This document shows, piece by piece, positions 42,504-52,174 of a stretch of 64,000 nucleotides of DNA. Below the pieces are notes generated by a model. That model saw only the letters and a list, made by a program, of their open reading frames with translations, ran no database searches and was not told the DNA's origin. Each line of letters opens with the position of its first letter. The stretch's first letter is position 1. The stretch is from Hyphomicrobiales bacterium. GTDB taxonomy: Bacteria; Pseudomonadota; Alphaproteobacteria; Rhizobiales; Rhizobiaceae. The position numbers and the translations under genes were made by a program. The stretch is from assembly GCA_900473175.1 (NCBI GenBank), contig UCKM01000012.1, positions 1-64,000 of the forward strand, given 5' to 3'.

Positions 42504-44168
42504 TCAGAACAGCCGGAATTTCTTGGCCGGACGCTCCACCTGATACTCGGGCCGCACCCCCGGATCATCCGGAACCGGTATGACGAGTTCCGCATCCTTT
42601 TGCTGCGATTCCTTTGGTTTTTGCAAAACCGAGGCGGTTTTGTCGCTGTTTTCTGCCTCTTTGGGCTTTTTCGCCACCAGTTTCGGTTCGAGTTGCACGA
42701 TTTCGGCGTCAACGATGTCAGCGTCGCCGCGGTAGCCTGCAGCCGCCGCTTCGTCCTCGTCAACGACGCGCAATTTAGCCGGGAGCATCGGCTTCACATC
42801 TTCGCGAGGTGGGTTCTGCCGGGCCGGTTCTTCGGCAAGAGCGCTGTCAAAATCCTCACGGTAGTCAATGACAGGTCCGATCTGCTCGACCGGGACCTTC
42901 CACTCGAACGCATCGAGCTTGCCGGTCACTGGCGAGGCCGGCGCCCAGCGGTCAGAGACGTAGCCATCCGCTGTCCAGGCCGGATCGCGCGGCGCCTTGA
43001 CCGCGCGCGACAGCCATTGGCGGACGCGGCCCTGATCGCCGGTTTGCGCCTCCTCAATGTCGGCCAGCAAAAGGTAGGCACTCTCGCGCGGCGCCCGGCG
43101 GAGCACTCCTTCGGCGGCTTCCCGCGCTTCCTTCAGTTCACCGGCCGCGAGCGCAGCGCCAGCAATCGCCAGACCCGACTCCGGATGGTGCGGATAGAGC
43201 GCAGCCAGATGACGGGCGCGCTTCAGCCGGTCGATCGCCGAATCCCCAAGCCGCGCATGGACATAAGTCTCGGCGACCTCCGGGTTGGGCTCCTTTTTCC
43301 AGACATGTTCGAGAATTTTCGATCCCTTGCGCAGATCGCTTTGCTGGAACAGCACTTTCGCGGCGATGACCGCTGCGGGCACCAGATCGGGCGCGAGCTT
43401 GTTGGCTTCAATCGCAATGGGCCTTGCGCTGACAGGGTCAGCGTCGAACGTCTCGATGGCTTTGGCGGTCAGCAGCACCGCGCGCTCCCGCCTGGCCTTC
43501 TCCCTGTCGATCTGCTTGCCCGCCTTTTGCTTTTCCAGGAGCGCCAAGGCGCCATCCCAGTCGCCATGGGTGGTTTTCTGGCCGAGTGCCGCTGAGGCCG
43601 CCCACTCAACATTGGGCGCAAGTAAAGCAGCCTCCTCGGCATAATGGCGAGAGGCGTCGCGGGCGCCAAGGCGCTGCGCCTCGAGGTAGAGCCCCCGCAA
43701 TCCGAGAAGCTTGGTCTCCGGATCGTCCAGCATGGCTTCAAACTTGGCCCGGGCATCTTCGCCTCGGCCTTCGAGCATGGCGGCCTGGGCATCAAGAAGC
43801 TTGATCAACGGCTCCTGGTCGACGTTCAACAACTTCTCGGCCTGCTTGATCATGCGCAGCGCGGTCTGACCGTCGCCGGCACCGGCCGCGATCAACCCTG
43901 TCGAGAGCGACTGGTAACCGCGGTCGCGCTTGCGCGCACGAAAATGGCGGCGCAGCGCATAGGGCGATGCTACGAGGCTCTTGATCACCCACCATGTCAG
44001 CATGACGAGTGCGACAATCGCGACGATGGCCGAGGCGGCGACCATGAGCGTGACTTTGTACTGCATGCCGGCCAAAGTGACGACGAGGTCGCCCGGGCGG
44101 TCGGCTAGCCAGGCGAAACCGACACCCAGGAGGAGAACGACCAGGAAGAAAGTGAGTAAGCGCGTCAT
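42504..44168 (-). CDS. hemY: HemY-like TPR membrane protein
   Basis: 554 residues. Two transmembrane helices at the N-terminus (4-24, 40-62) are followed by the HemY_N domain (ALRRHFRARKRDRGYQSLSTGLIAAGAGD) and TPR-like helical repeats, then a Glu/Lys/Pro-rich tail. It is not the protoporphyrinogen oxidase of the same symbol. It is the alphaproteobacterial protein of the heme operon, often called Orf52, found next to Mic60. It starts 10 nt after the Mic60 gene. It is likely an inner-membrane scaffold facing the periplasm or cytosol. Confidence 0.88.
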   Translation of the reverse strand: MTRLLTFFLVVLLLGVGFAWLADRPGDLVVTLAGMQYKVTLMVAASAIVAIVALVMLTWWVIKSLVASPYALRRHFRARKRDRGYQSLSTGLIAAGAGDGQTALRMIKQAEKLLNVDQEPLIKLLDAQAAMLEGRGEDARAKFEAMLDDPETKLLGLRGLYLEAQRLGARDASRHYAEEAALLAPNVEWAASAALGQKTTHGDWDGALALLEKQKAGKQIDREKARRERAVLLTAKAIETFDADPVSARPIAIEANKLAPDLVPAAVIAAKVLFQQSDLRKGSKILEHVWKKEPNPEVAETYVHARLGDSAIDRLKRARHLAALYPHHPESGLAIAGAALAAGELKEAREAAEGVLRRAPRESAYLLLADIEEAQTGDQGRVRQWLSRAVKAPRDPAWTADGYVSDRWAPASPVTGKLDAFEWKVPVEQIGPVIDYREDFDSALAEEPARQNPPREDVKPMLPAKLRVVDEDEAAAAGYRGDADIVDAEIVQLEPKLVAKKPKEAENSDKTASVLQKPKESQQKDAELVIPVPDDPGVRPEYQVERPAKKFRLF

Positions 44169-44178
44169 GATCGTTCCC

Positions 44179-45450
44179 TCAGTTGGATACTGCCGGTGCC
44201 TTGACGCCGGTCAGGGCATTCGAAAGCGCCTTTGACACGACCTCATCTGCCTTCTGGCACGCTTTCATTGCATTGGCAAAATCGGCGGAAATGGCTTTGG
44301 CGTTGTCCGGCAGCTTTTCCCATTCGGCAATGGCGGCGCCAAGATCGCCTGCATTCAGTTGCGCCTCGATGCGGGCCGTTACTGCATCAACCCCCTCACC
44401 TTCCACCATCCCGACAGGACGTACTTGCACCAGGCCCTCCGCGCTCGCCCATAACCGGTCCAGCAGGCTGGCATTGGGATCGGCGCCGCGGCTGGCCGCT
44501 ATGATCTTTGTCGCCACGTCGCCGAACTGCTTTGCCAGGGTGCCGGTTGTCGGCACACCTTTGGCCGCTAAAGGCCGAAGACTTTCAATATCCGGTGAGG
44601 CGGGGGCGACGGCGGCATAGGTGTCAAGCTCGGCACCAAATGGGTAACCACGGTCCAAGGCCGCCTTGAGGCTGGTGGCGGCCATGGCAAGTGCCATGTT
44701 CGTTTGGCCCGATGTGTCATTGACCTTCGCTTCGAGCGCATTGAGCCTTTCCGTAGCGCCCGCAACTGCGCCGGCTTGCTGCTGGCTGCTGTTCAACTTC
44801 GTTTCCAGCTCTGCTATGCGCGACTCCAGGGCGCCATTTTCCGCCTGACCCGATCCGCCATTTTGCTTCAAAGCCTCGACACTTTGCTTGATCAAAACGA
44901 CATCGTGTGAAAGCGTCGATACCTGTTCGGAAGCCTGCTTGGCATTTTCCACAGCACCGTTGAGCGCCATCTGAGCGCCTTCGTCGAGCGCCTGGGCAGG
45001 CGCCTTTTGCAATGCGGCGATCTGCTGCTCTACCGCCGATAGATCGGCTTTTGGCGACGGCAATAGCCCCACCCACTGCAAGGCCGCGGCACCGACGAGA
45101 GCCACCAGAGCTCCGACTAGCCCCGACGCCAGGCGGCCAAACTGATCGCTGGATCGGCGTGGGGGCGTCACCGAGGCGCTTGTTGCAGGCCCTTCCGACG
45201 TTTGCGTCCGTCCATATTCCCGATTGGGTTCCGGAGTCGTCGTTGCTGGTTGCGCCGCGACCTGCGGTGTCGCAGATACGAACGATTCCGCCGGTCGAAA
45301 CTGTTCCTGCCTTGGTGCCACGGGATCGAAGCCCACGGGCTCCGCCGCTGGAGTGGTCTTTGCCGGCTTGCTTACGGCCGATGGCTCAAGTTCGATCGTG
45401 ACTGGCTTGCGGGCAGATTTCGAATGCCGCGGGACGGACGGTTTGGCCAT
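44179..45450 (-). CDS. Mitofilin/Mic60 homologue
   Basis: 423 residues. A Pro/Thr/Ala-rich N-terminal region (1-105) is followed by one transmembrane helix (GLVGALVALVGAAALQWVGLL, about 110-130), a coiled coil (about 135-260) and the C-terminal mitofilin domain (RGYPFGAELDTYAAVAP, IAEWEKLPDNAK). Alphaproteobacterial Mic60 is the proposed ancestor of the mitochondrial cristae-junction protein and shapes inner-membrane contacts. It lies between hemD and the HemY-like gene, the conserved order. Gap to hemD is 102 nt; the HemY-like gene follows in 10 nt. Confidence 0.9.
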   Translation of the reverse strand: MAKPSVPRHSKSARKPVTIELEPSAVSKPAKTTPAAEPVGFDPVAPRQEQFRPAESFVSATPQVAAQPATTTPEPNREYGRTQTSEGPATSASVTPPRRSSDQFGRLASGLVGALVALVGAAALQWVGLLPSPKADLSAVEQQIAALQKAPAQALDEGAQMALNGAVENAKQASEQVSTLSHDVVLIKQSVEALKQNGGSGQAENGALESRIAELETKLNSSQQQAGAVAGATERLNALEAKVNDTSGQTNMALAMAATSLKAALDRGYPFGAELDTYAAVAPASPDIESLRPLAAKGVPTTGTLAKQFGDVATKIIAASRGADPNASLLDRLWASAEGLVQVRPVGMVEGEGVDAVTARIEAQLNAGDLGAAIAEWEKLPDNAKAISADFANAMKACQKADEVVSKALSNALTGVKAPAVSN

Positions 45451-45552
45451 GAGCAGTCTCTCTGGTCTTGAGGTTTTGCGTGAATTTCGAAGCTAGCAAG
45501 GAAGTGCCCCCTGCGAAATCCCAAATGCGACGAGACTGCAGCACAAGACGAT

Positions 45553-46263
45553 TTATACGGTCCGCATGAGTTCAAGGAGAGCGTCCTCATCAGGCCTGTT
45601 CGCGATATGGATCACGTTTCGATCCCGTCCCGCCAACACCTCCGCAATCCGGGAAGAAAGGCAGAAAATCGCTGCATTATCAAAATGATGCGCGATCTCA
45701 GGGCGACTTGCCAAACGTAGAAATTCCTCCGCGCCCCAGCGGGAATAGAGGGGGCAGCAATCAATGCGCTTCTGCGCAAAAAAATCAGCCAGAAAATCAG
45801 TTGTATAACTGACTGAAATTGTATCGTAGGTCAGCATGCACCTGTAGTGAACGCCAGATTTTCGCAGCGCTTGCTCAAAATCCGGTGCTCGCACCTGTCC
45901 GGTCAGATAAAGGATGTGCCCGCCCGTCGGCAGTTCTTCGATTACGGTCTGCGCCAGCGATGCGCCGTCTCCACCACCCGTCGTGACGGTCTCAAATCCG
46001 CGCGCGCGGGCGGCCGCAGCGGTGGCTTCGCCGACGACGAAACAGGGTAGCTTCAGCAGCGGTTCCAGCGTCTGGGCAGACGCCTCGCGGAGCGCACTGG
46101 CGCTCGTCACCGCAATCGCAGCAAACCTGACCTTGGGTTTGACGGCTTGAAGCGGGACGATCTTAGTCAGCGGCAGCACAAGCGGCAAAAAACCACTGCA
46201 AAGCAGGCGCTCACAGGTTCTGGTCGCTCCGGGCTGGGGCCGCGTGACCAGGACCGTTTTCAT
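45553..46263 (-). CDS. hemD: Uroporphyrinogen-III synthase
   Basis: 236 residues. The sequence is poorly conserved, as is usual for HemD, but [55 protein letters not shown] and DAALLELMR-like segments fit. It cyclises hydroxymethylbilane to uroporphyrinogen III. Its ATG overlaps the hemC stop codon by one base (TGATG), so translation is coupled. Heme/cobalamin/siroheme precursor pathway. Confidence 0.93.
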   Translation of the reverse strand: MKTVLVTRPQPGATRTCERLLCSGFLPLVLPLTKIVPLQAVKPKVRFAAIAVTSASALREASAQTLEPLLKLPCFVVGEATAAAARARGFETVTTGGGDGASLAQTVIEELPTGGHILYLTGQVRAPDFEQALRKSGVHYRCMLTYDTISVSYTTDFLADFFAQKRIDCCPLYSRWGAEEFLRLASRPEIAHHFDNAAIFCLSSRIAEVLAGRDRNVIHIANRPDEDALLELMRTV

Positions 46264-47192
46264 CAGAGCCAGTCCGTGAAGAAGTGGGAACCCGCCCGTT
46301 CCCGTATGCGCAAGGCCGCATCCCGGCCGATCTCGGCTGCATCGGCGAGTTTTCCCTCGCCGGAAACCTCATGCGCCTCATTGCCGTTAGGCAACAGGAT
46401 CATGCCGTGGAACTGAACAAGATCACCCGACACTGTCGCCAATCCCGCAATCGGCGTGCGGCAGGATCCGTCAAGGGCACCAAGGAATGCCCGCTCACAG
46501 GCAAGGGCAGTCGATGTCGGCAGATGATTGATCGGCGCAAGCAAACCATCAACCCGGTCGTCGCCGATGCGGGTTTCAACAGTGATCGCGCCCTGGCCCG
46601 GCGCCGGCGGGAATGTCCTGACATCCATCAGTTCCGTAACGACATCGCCGAGCCCAAGCCGCCGCAGGCCCGCATAGGCAAGGAACGTCGCATCGACTTC
46701 ACCCTCCGCAAGCTTGCGCAGCCGTGTCTCGACATTGCCACGGAACGTCACAACCTTGAGATCGGGACGAGCCCGCAAGATCAGAGCTTGCCGGCGCAAC
46801 GATGACGAGCCCACCACCGCGCCGCGCGGCAGATCGAGCAGCGTTTTCACGTCGCGACCGATGAACGCATCGCGCGGATCTTCCCGTTCCAGGAAGATCG
46901 ACAGATGCAGGCCTTCCGGCAGGAAGGTTGGCATGTCCTTCGATGAGTGGACCGCAAGGTCAATACGCCCATCGGCCAATTGCTCTTCGATCTCGAGCGT
47001 GAATAGCCCCTTGCCGCCGACTTCCGTCAGTGGCCGGTCCTGAATCCGGTCGCCACTGGTTGATATGACGACAATCTCGATATCCTCTTCGCGTAGCCCA
47101 TGGTGCTTCATCAGCCGATCGCGCGTTTCACGGGCTTGTGCAAGCGCGAGCGCGCTCCCACGTGTACCGATCTTGAGCGATTTTGTTTGCAT
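46263..47192 (-). CDS. hemC: Porphobilinogen deaminase (hydroxymethylbilane synthase)
   Basis: 309 residues. It links four porphobilinogens to hydroxymethylbilane. Seen motifs are [20 protein letters not shown] with Asp86, [10 protein letters not shown] and the dipyrromethane-cofactor Cys244 in [10 protein letters not shown]. Overlaps hemD by one base. Divergent from tsaD with a 96-nt spacer, a conserved alphaproteobacterial layout; both promoters must lie within that spacer. Confidence 0.97.
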   Translation of the reverse strand: MQTKSLKIGTRGSALALAQARETRDRLMKHHGLREEDIEIVVISTSGDRIQDRPLTEVGGKGLFTLEIEEQLADGRIDLAVHSSKDMPTFLPEGLHLSIFLEREDPRDAFIGRDVKTLLDLPRGAVVGSSSLRRQALILRARPDLKVVTFRGNVETRLRKLAEGEVDATFLAYAGLRRLGLGDVVTELMDVRTFPPAPGQGAITVETRIGDDRVDGLLAPINHLPTSTALACERAFLGALDGSCRTPIAGLATVSGDLVQFHGMILLPNGNEAHEVSGEGKLADAAEIGRDAALRIRERAGSHFFTDWL

Positions 47193-47288
47193 TGGCTGCT
47201 GTCCGTGTTACGCGAAGTTTGAGTTGAAGCCTCTGCCTAGCGAAGTTTTATTCGACCGGCAATGCGGCGAAGGATATCAGGTTTATCG

Positions 47289-48368
47289 ATGCGTGTTCTA
47301 GGTATTGAAACAAGTTGTGACGAGACGGCAGCGGCGATCGTCGAACGCGACGGTCACGGCCACGGCCGCATCCTGTCGAACGTTGTTTTGAGCCAGATCG
47401 ATGATCACGCACCCTATGGCGGTGTGGTGCCGGAAATTGCCGCGCGGGCCCATGTCGAGGTACTCGACCGGCTGATTGGTCAGGCGCTGCATGAAGCGCA
47501 GATGTCGCTCGATGATATAGATGCCGTTGCCGCCACTGCAGGGCCCGGGCTGATCGGCGGGCTCATCGTCGGACTGATGACCGGCAAGGCCATCGCCATG
47601 GCGGGGCAAAAACCCTTCTATGCAATCAACCACCTCGAAGGCCATGCGCTGACGCCCCGCCTTACCGACCGCATTGATTTTCCCTATCTGCTCCTCCTCG
47701 TATCCGGCGGCCATACACAGATGGTTCTGGTAAAGGGCCTGGGCGATTATGAGCGCCTTGGCACCACCATTGATGACGCACTCGGCGAGGCCTTCGACAA
47801 GACGGCAAAACTGCTCGGCCTTCCCTATCCGGGCGGCCCTGAGGTTGAAAAGGCCGCGCTCCTCGGCGATCCGAACCGCTTTGTGCTGCCACGTCCGCTG
47901 AAGGGGGAGGAAAGGCTCGACTTTTCCTTCTCCGGCCTGAAGACCGCCGTGCGCCAGCTGGCCGGCACGCTGGAGCCGCTATCGGAGACGGACGTGAACG
48001 ATATCTGCGCAGCATTTCAGACCGCCGTCGCCGACACACTGGACGACCGCGTGTCACGCTCATTGAAGCGGTTCCGCCAAACCTTTCCGGATGTCCAGGC
48101 TCCGGCGCTTGTCGTTGCTGGCGGCGTGGCCGCGAACAAGGTATTGCGTGCCGGATTGCAGCGCCTCTGTTCCGACAGCGGCTTCCGGTTCATCGCACCA
48201 CCCATGGCACTATGCACCGACAACGCCGCGATGATCGCCTGGGCCGGCGCAGAACGCGCCGACACTGAACCTGCCGACACACTCGATATCGCGCCGCGCT
48301 CGCGCTGGCCGCTCGACATGCAATCGGCACCGCTGATCGGAGCTGGCAGACGAGGCGCCAAGGCATGA
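47289..48368 (+). CDS. tsaD: tRNA N6-adenosine threonylcarbamoyltransferase
   Basis: 359 residues. TsaD, with TsaB and TsaE, transfers threonylcarbamoyl to A37 of ANN-decoding tRNAs. Motifs of the ASKHA fold are [28 protein letters not shown] with the metal-binding histidines, [14 protein letters not shown] and [23 protein letters not shown]. The ATG at 47289 matches the family opening; the frame start at 47262 adds nine unneeded codons. The stop overlaps the gpsA start (ATGA). Confidence 0.97.
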   Translation: MRVLGIETSCDETAAAIVERDGHGHGRILSNVVLSQIDDHAPYGGVVPEIAARAHVEVLDRLIGQALHEAQMSLDDIDAVAATAGPGLIGGLIVGLMTGKAIAMAGQKPFYAINHLEGHALTPRLTDRIDFPYLLLLVSGGHTQMVLVKGLGDYERLGTTIDDALGEAFDKTAKLLGLPYPGGPEVEKAALLGDPNRFVLPRPLKGEERLDFSFSGLKTAVRQLAGTLEPLSETDVNDICAAFQTAVADTLDDRVSRSLKRFRQTFPDVQAPALVVAGGVAANKVLRAGLQRLCSDSGFRFIAPPMALCTDNAAMIAWAGAERADTEPADTLDIAPRSRWPLDMQSAPLIGAGRRGAKA

Positions 48369-49351
48369 CCGGCAAAGTCAACATTTCCGTACTTGGCGGC
48401 GGCGCGTGGGGCGCGGCGCTGGGAACGATGGCGGCGCGCAGCGGCAATGCGGTGTGCCTTTATGCGCGCGACAAGGCCGTCGTGGAATCGATCAACACCC
48501 ATCATCGCAGCGAGCGCTATCTTCCGGGGATCGACCTTGATCCGTCGCTCATCGCAAGTGCCGATGCCGAAGACGTCCTCAGCAGCAGCGATCTCATCCT
48601 TTGCGTCATCCCGGCTCAGGCACTGGCCGGTGCGTTGCGCGAACTGAAGGACCTGATCCCGGCCAATGTTCCGCTTGTCATCTGCGCCAAGGGTATTGAA
48701 CGGTCAAGCGGCTTGCTCATGTCGGAGGTAGTTGCCGGCATCTTGCCGGATCAACTGCTGGGAGCCCTCTCCGGACCAAGCTTTGCCACCGACGTCGCGA
48801 AAGGATTGCCGACTGCCGTGACGGTGGCGGCGGGCAGCCAGGCATTGGCGGATCGTATAGCCCTTGCCCTGTCTGGTCCGACCTTCCGCTGCTATTCGAC
48901 CGACGATCTCATTGGTGTTGAGATTGGCGGAGCGTTGAAGAACGTGCTGGCAATTGCTGCTGGCGCCGCGATTGGACGCGGCTATGGCGCCAGCGCCCAG
49001 GCTGCGCTTGTCACGCGCGGCTTTGTAGAATTGCGCCGCATTGGTCAGGCGCTTGGGGCGCGTCCGGAAACGATCATGGGTCTGTCTGGCCTTGGCGACC
49101 TCATGCTCACCTGTTCGACCCCGCAATCGCGCAACTATTCCTATGGGCTGGCGCTCGGCCGCGGCGAAGATCTCACGGGACGGCCGCTGGCAGAGGGCGT
49201 TGCGACGGCTGCGATTGCCGCCCAGCTCGCCGCCCGCCACGCGGTCGAAGCACCAATTATCGCCGCTGTGGCGCAGATACTCGGTCGCCACATCACCATC
49301 GACGAGGCCATGGAGGCTCTGCTTTCCCGGCCCCTGAAAAACGAAGATTGA
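48365..49351 (+). CDS. gpsA: Glycerol-3-phosphate dehydrogenase (NAD(P)+)
   Basis: 328 residues. It reduces dihydroxyacetone phosphate to sn-glycerol 3-phosphate for phospholipids. The Rossmann motif [10 protein letters not shown] (about 9-18), [32 protein letters not shown] with the catalytic Lys, and [20 protein letters not shown] are present. It overlaps tsaD by four bases and is followed after 23 nt by a YciI-like gene, so tsaD-gpsA-yciI likely form one transcript. Confidence 0.97.
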   Translation: MTGKVNISVLGGGAWGAALGTMAARSGNAVCLYARDKAVVESINTHHRSERYLPGIDLDPSLIASADAEDVLSSSDLILCVIPAQALAGALRELKDLIPANVPLVICAKGIERSSGLLMSEVVAGILPDQLLGALSGPSFATDVAKGLPTAVTVAAGSQALADRIALALSGPTFRCYSTDDLIGVEIGGALKNVLAIAAGAAIGRGYGASAQAALVTRGFVELRRIGQALGARPETIMGLSGLGDLMLTCSTPQSRNYSYGLALGRGEDLTGRPLAEGVATAAIAAQLAARHAVEAPIIAAVAQILGRHITIDEAMEALLSRPLKNED

Positions 49352-49374
49352 ACCTTTTGATTGGGAGATACTGA

Positions 49375-49665
49375 ATGCTCTACGCACTTTTATGCAACGA
49401 CAAGCCTGATCATTTGCAGGTGCGCCTCGATACGCGTTCTGCGCATCTCGACTATCTGAGTAGCCTCGGCGATCTGCTGAAGTTTGCAGGCCCCTTTCTG
49501 GGCGACGATTCAAAGCCGAACGGCAGTATGGTCGTGATCGCAGCCAGCGATCTTGCCGAAGCGAAAGAAATCGCTGCCAACGACCCCTACGCCAAGGCAG
49601 GCCTCTTCGCCTCGGTCGATATCCGCCCATGGAACTGGGCAATCAAGAATCCAGAAAACAAATAG
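49375..49665 (+). CDS. YciI-like protein
   Basis: 96 residues, a single YciI domain (dimeric ferredoxin-like fold). The opening MLYALLCNDKPDHLQVRLDTRSAHLDYL contains the conserved His near residue 22-24, and FAGPFLGDDSKPNGSMVVIAAS and AKAGLFASVDIRPWNWAI complete the pattern. Catalytic role unknown. RBS GGGAGATA. Twenty nt before the EVE-domain gene; likely cotranscribed. Confidence 0.9.
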   Translation: MLYALLCNDKPDHLQVRLDTRSAHLDYLSSLGDLLKFAGPFLGDDSKPNGSMVVIAASDLAEAKEIAANDPYAKAGLFASVDIRPWNWAIKNPENK

Positions 49666-49684
49666 GCTAGGAAAGGCTCCAGAC

Positions 49685-50113
49685 ATGGCATTCTGGCTAT
49701 TCAAATCCGAACCTAACGCATGGTCTTGGGACAAACAGAAGGCAGCGGGGCCCAAGGGCACCGAGTGGACCGGCGTGCGCAACTACCAGGCCCGCAACAA
49801 CATGCGGGCAATGCAGATCGGCGACAAGGGCTTTTTCTACCATTCGAATGATGGACTGGACGTCGTCGGTATCGTGGAGGTTTGCGCGCTCGTCCACCAC
49901 GATTCCACGACCGATGATCCGCGCTGGGAATGCGTCGACATCCGCGCCGTCATGGACGTGCCAAACCCCGTTACTCTCAAGGATGTCAAGGCAAACCCAA
50001 AACTCGCCGACATGGCTCTGGTGACCTCGATGCGGCTCTCGGTTCAGCCCGTGATGCCGGATGAATGGGCAGAAGTCTGCCGCATGGGCGGTCTCGTCCC
50101 CGCGCCCGAATGA
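49685..50113 (+). CDS. EVE domain protein
   Basis: 142 residues. MAFWLFKSEPNAWSWDK, GTEWTGVRNYQARNNMRAM, GDKGFFYHSNDGLDVVGIVEV and DPRWECVDIRAV are EVE-domain signatures. The fold is PUA-like and is suggested to bind modified nucleobases; thymocyte nuclear protein 1 is the eukaryotic relative. The ATG at 49685 is the family start. The stop overlaps the next gene start by four bases (ATGA), indicating coupling with the methyltransferase. Confidence 0.93.
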   Translation: MAFWLFKSEPNAWSWDKQKAAGPKGTEWTGVRNYQARNNMRAMQIGDKGFFYHSNDGLDVVGIVEVCALVHHDSTTDDPRWECVDIRAVMDVPNPVTLKDVKANPKLADMALVTSMRLSVQPVMPDEWAEVCRMGGLVPAPE

Positions 50114-50793
50114 CCGTTTTGGCGAGCGAACCAGCCCTTGATCCGGAGAGCGACCGATATCGCCGGTTCGTTCGCGCCAATACGACCCTTCAGTCGCCGC
50201 CGCATGTGCCGGAGATCAGGCTTCATCTCGCCGATGAGGCCCATGATCTGTGGCACCGAACGGAAGAGGAGCTGGCGACCTTAGGCCTGCCGCCCCCGTT
50301 CTGGGCTTTCGCATGGGCCGGTGGCCAAGGTGTAGCACGCTACGTTCTTGATAATCCTGAAATCGCTGCCGGATCGGTCGTGCTGGACTTTGCCTCGGGC
50401 TCTGGACTTGTCGGCATCGCAGCCGCCATGGCGGGCGCGGCCAAGGTCACAGCCTGCGATATCGACGCATTCGCCCGGCCGGCGATTGCGCTCAATAGCG
50501 AGGCAAACGCGGTGTCGATCGACGTGAGGATAGAAGATCTAATTGGCAGCGACGATGGCTGGGACCTTGTTCTCGCCGGTGACGTCTTTTACGACCAAAC
50601 GCTGGCCAGCCAGCTGATTCCGTGGTTCGAGGCGCTCGCCGCGCGCGGGGCGACCGTTATCGTTGGCGATCCCGGGCGGTCCTATTTTCCCGAACGACTT
50701 CTGGAAAAGCTCGCTGCTTACGCAGTTCCCGTCACGCGCGTCCTTGAGGACGCCGAGGTCAAGCAAACGACAGTCTGGCGCTTCCGGCCCTAG
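50110..50793 (+). CDS. Lysine methyltransferase-like SAM enzyme (METTL20/ETFBKMT type)
   Basis: 227 residues. Motif I VVLDFASGSGLVGIAAAMAGA is followed by VTACDIDAFARPAIALNSEANA and the diagnostic LVLAGDVFYDQTLASQLIPWF. The PPPFWAFAWAGGQGVARYVLDN lead-in is the Methyltransf_16/PrmA-like pattern. The closest described group known to me methylates lysines of electron-transfer flavoprotein beta. Coupled to the EVE gene by a 4-nt overlap, and its 3' end overlaps the convergent L,D-transpeptidase gene by 4 nt. Confidence 0.85.
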   Translation: MTVLASEPALDPESDRYRRFVRANTTLQSPPHVPEIRLHLADEAHDLWHRTEEELATLGLPPPFWAFAWAGGQGVARYVLDNPEIAAGSVVLDFASGSGLVGIAAAMAGAAKVTACDIDAFARPAIALNSEANAVSIDVRIEDLIGSDDGWDLVLAGDVFYDQTLASQLIPWFEALAARGATVIVGDPGRSYFPERLLEKLAAYAVPVTRVLEDAEVKQTTVWRFRP

Positions 50794-51323
50794 CGCAGCA
50801 CCCTGATCGTCGTCCGATTGGACAGATACGGCAGCAGCCGGTCCATGTCCCGCCGGCTGAGCGCAATGCAGCCTTCCGTCGGCGTGTGGCCTGGCCGCGC
50901 CAGATGAAAGAAGATGGCGCTGCCGCGCGCGCGGCGGCGCGGCCGTATGTTCCAGTCCATGACGATGCAGATATCGTAGAGATCATCCTTGCGCCACATG
51001 GTCTCGTGGCTCGCGCCATAGGGAATGCGGACCTTCCGGTTGTAGTTGCGGTCATTGCTCACTTCGCACCAACCGTCATTGGTGCGAAGTGGGTGAAGCT
51101 GCAGACTACTCGCCCCCTTGATGTTCTTGTCTGGACGTTTGAAGCCATAGAGCAGTCGCATGCGCGTCAGCGGGGTGGCGCCGTCGCCCTCGCGCTTGAA
51201 TGCAGTTATCCCACCTTTGCCGAGTGCGCAGCGCAGGGTCATGTTGCCCGCCATCAGCTGCCCTTGGCTGGCGTGGCCCGGCCGGGCGCGAACATCGATT
51301 ATTTTCAGCGACTTTCGGCTCAT
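50790..51323 (-). CDS. L,D-transpeptidase (YkuD domain)
   Basis: 177 residues. The YkuD catalytic motif is FFHLARPGHTPTEGCIALS with His140 and Cys152. By family it forms 3-3 peptidoglycan crosslinks or attaches proteins to the wall. No signal peptide is evident at the N-terminus, so export is unexplained; this short form without a leader is common in Rhizobiales. Divergent from cenR with a 129-nt spacer. Confidence 0.9.
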   Translation of the reverse strand: MSRKSLKIIDVRARPGHASQGQLMAGNMTLRCALGKGGITAFKREGDGATPLTRMRLLYGFKRPDKNIKGASSLQLHPLRTNDGWCEVSNDRNYNRKVRIPYGASHETMWRKDDLYDICIVMDWNIRPRRRARGSAIFFHLARPGHTPTEGCIALSRRDMDRLLPYLSNRTTIRVLR

Positions 51324-51452
51324 GCCTGCCTCATAAAAAGCCTTTTTGTGTCAGACTGGTGCGCCACGCAACCAATATCAAGTCGATCCCCTTTCTTTCC
51401 TCCGTAATTCGACTTAAATTCCAACAACTTCTTTCCACTTGCGGGAGATCTG

Positions 51453-52136
51453 ATGACAGCGCGTACTATTCTCATCGTCGATGACGACGCGGACTTGCGG
51501 GCCATTCTGGTCGAGCAGTTGAGCCTATACGAAGAATTCCAGATCATCGAGGAAGACAACGCCACCAAGGGCGTTCAGGCGGCAAGAAACGGTGTCGTCG
51601 ACCTTCTGATCATGGATGTTGGCCTGCCGGACATGGATGGCCGCGAGGCGATCAAGCTTTTGCGCAAGGGCGGCTTCAAGGCCCCGGTCATCATGCTGAC
51701 CGGCCATGACACCGATTCGGACACGATTCTCGGACTTGAGTCGGGCGCCAATGACTACGTGACCAAGCCATTTCGCTTTGCGGTCCTTCTCGCACGCATC
51801 CGCGCGCAGTTGCGCCAGCACGAGCAGAGCGAGGACGCGACCTTCATTGTGGGCCCCTACACGTTCAAGCCCGGGCAAAAGATGCTGATCGACGCCAAGG
51901 GCGGCAAAATTCGGCTGACCGAAAAGGAAGTCGCGATCATCAAGTATCTTTACCGCGCCGGAGGCAAGGTCATCACCCGTGATGTGCTGCTGGAAGAGGT
52001 CTGGGGATACAACTCCGGGGTTACGACACATACGCTGGAAACACACGTCTACCGGTTGCGGCAGAAAATCGAACACGACCCATCGAATTCAACCATACTC
52101 GTCACGGAAAGCGGGGGATACAAGCTCATTCCTTGA
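51453..52136 (+). CDS. cenR: OmpR-family response regulator, CenR/OtpR type
   Basis: 227 residues. The receiver domain has the acidic pair Asp10-Asp11, phospho-acceptor Asp55 (LLIMDVGLPDMDG) and Lys105 (DYVTKPF). The C-terminal winged helix (about 130-225) has KIRLTEKEVAIIKYLYRAGGKVITRDVL and THTLETHVYRLRQKIE. Sequence and position beside a cyclic-nucleotide-binding gene match the alphaproteobacterial CenR (Brucella OtpR), a regulator of envelope integrity. No histidine kinase gene is adjacent. Confidence 0.85.
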   Translation: MTARTILIVDDDADLRAILVEQLSLYEEFQIIEEDNATKGVQAARNGVVDLLIMDVGLPDMDGREAIKLLRKGGFKAPVIMLTGHDTDSDTILGLESGANDYVTKPFRFAVLLARIRAQLRQHEQSEDATFIVGPYTFKPGQKMLIDAKGGKIRLTEKEVAIIKYLYRAGGKVITRDVLLEEVWGYNSGVTTHTLETHVYRLRQKIEHDPSNSTILVTESGGYKLIP

Positions 52137-52174
52137 TGCCGATCGGGCCAATCTAGGTATATGTCTGTTATTGC

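Noticed and set aside
42504-44168. Protoporphyrinogen oxidase (HemY of Bacillus)
   Set aside because: No FAD-binding motif; the protein is a TPR membrane protein that shares only the gene symbol.
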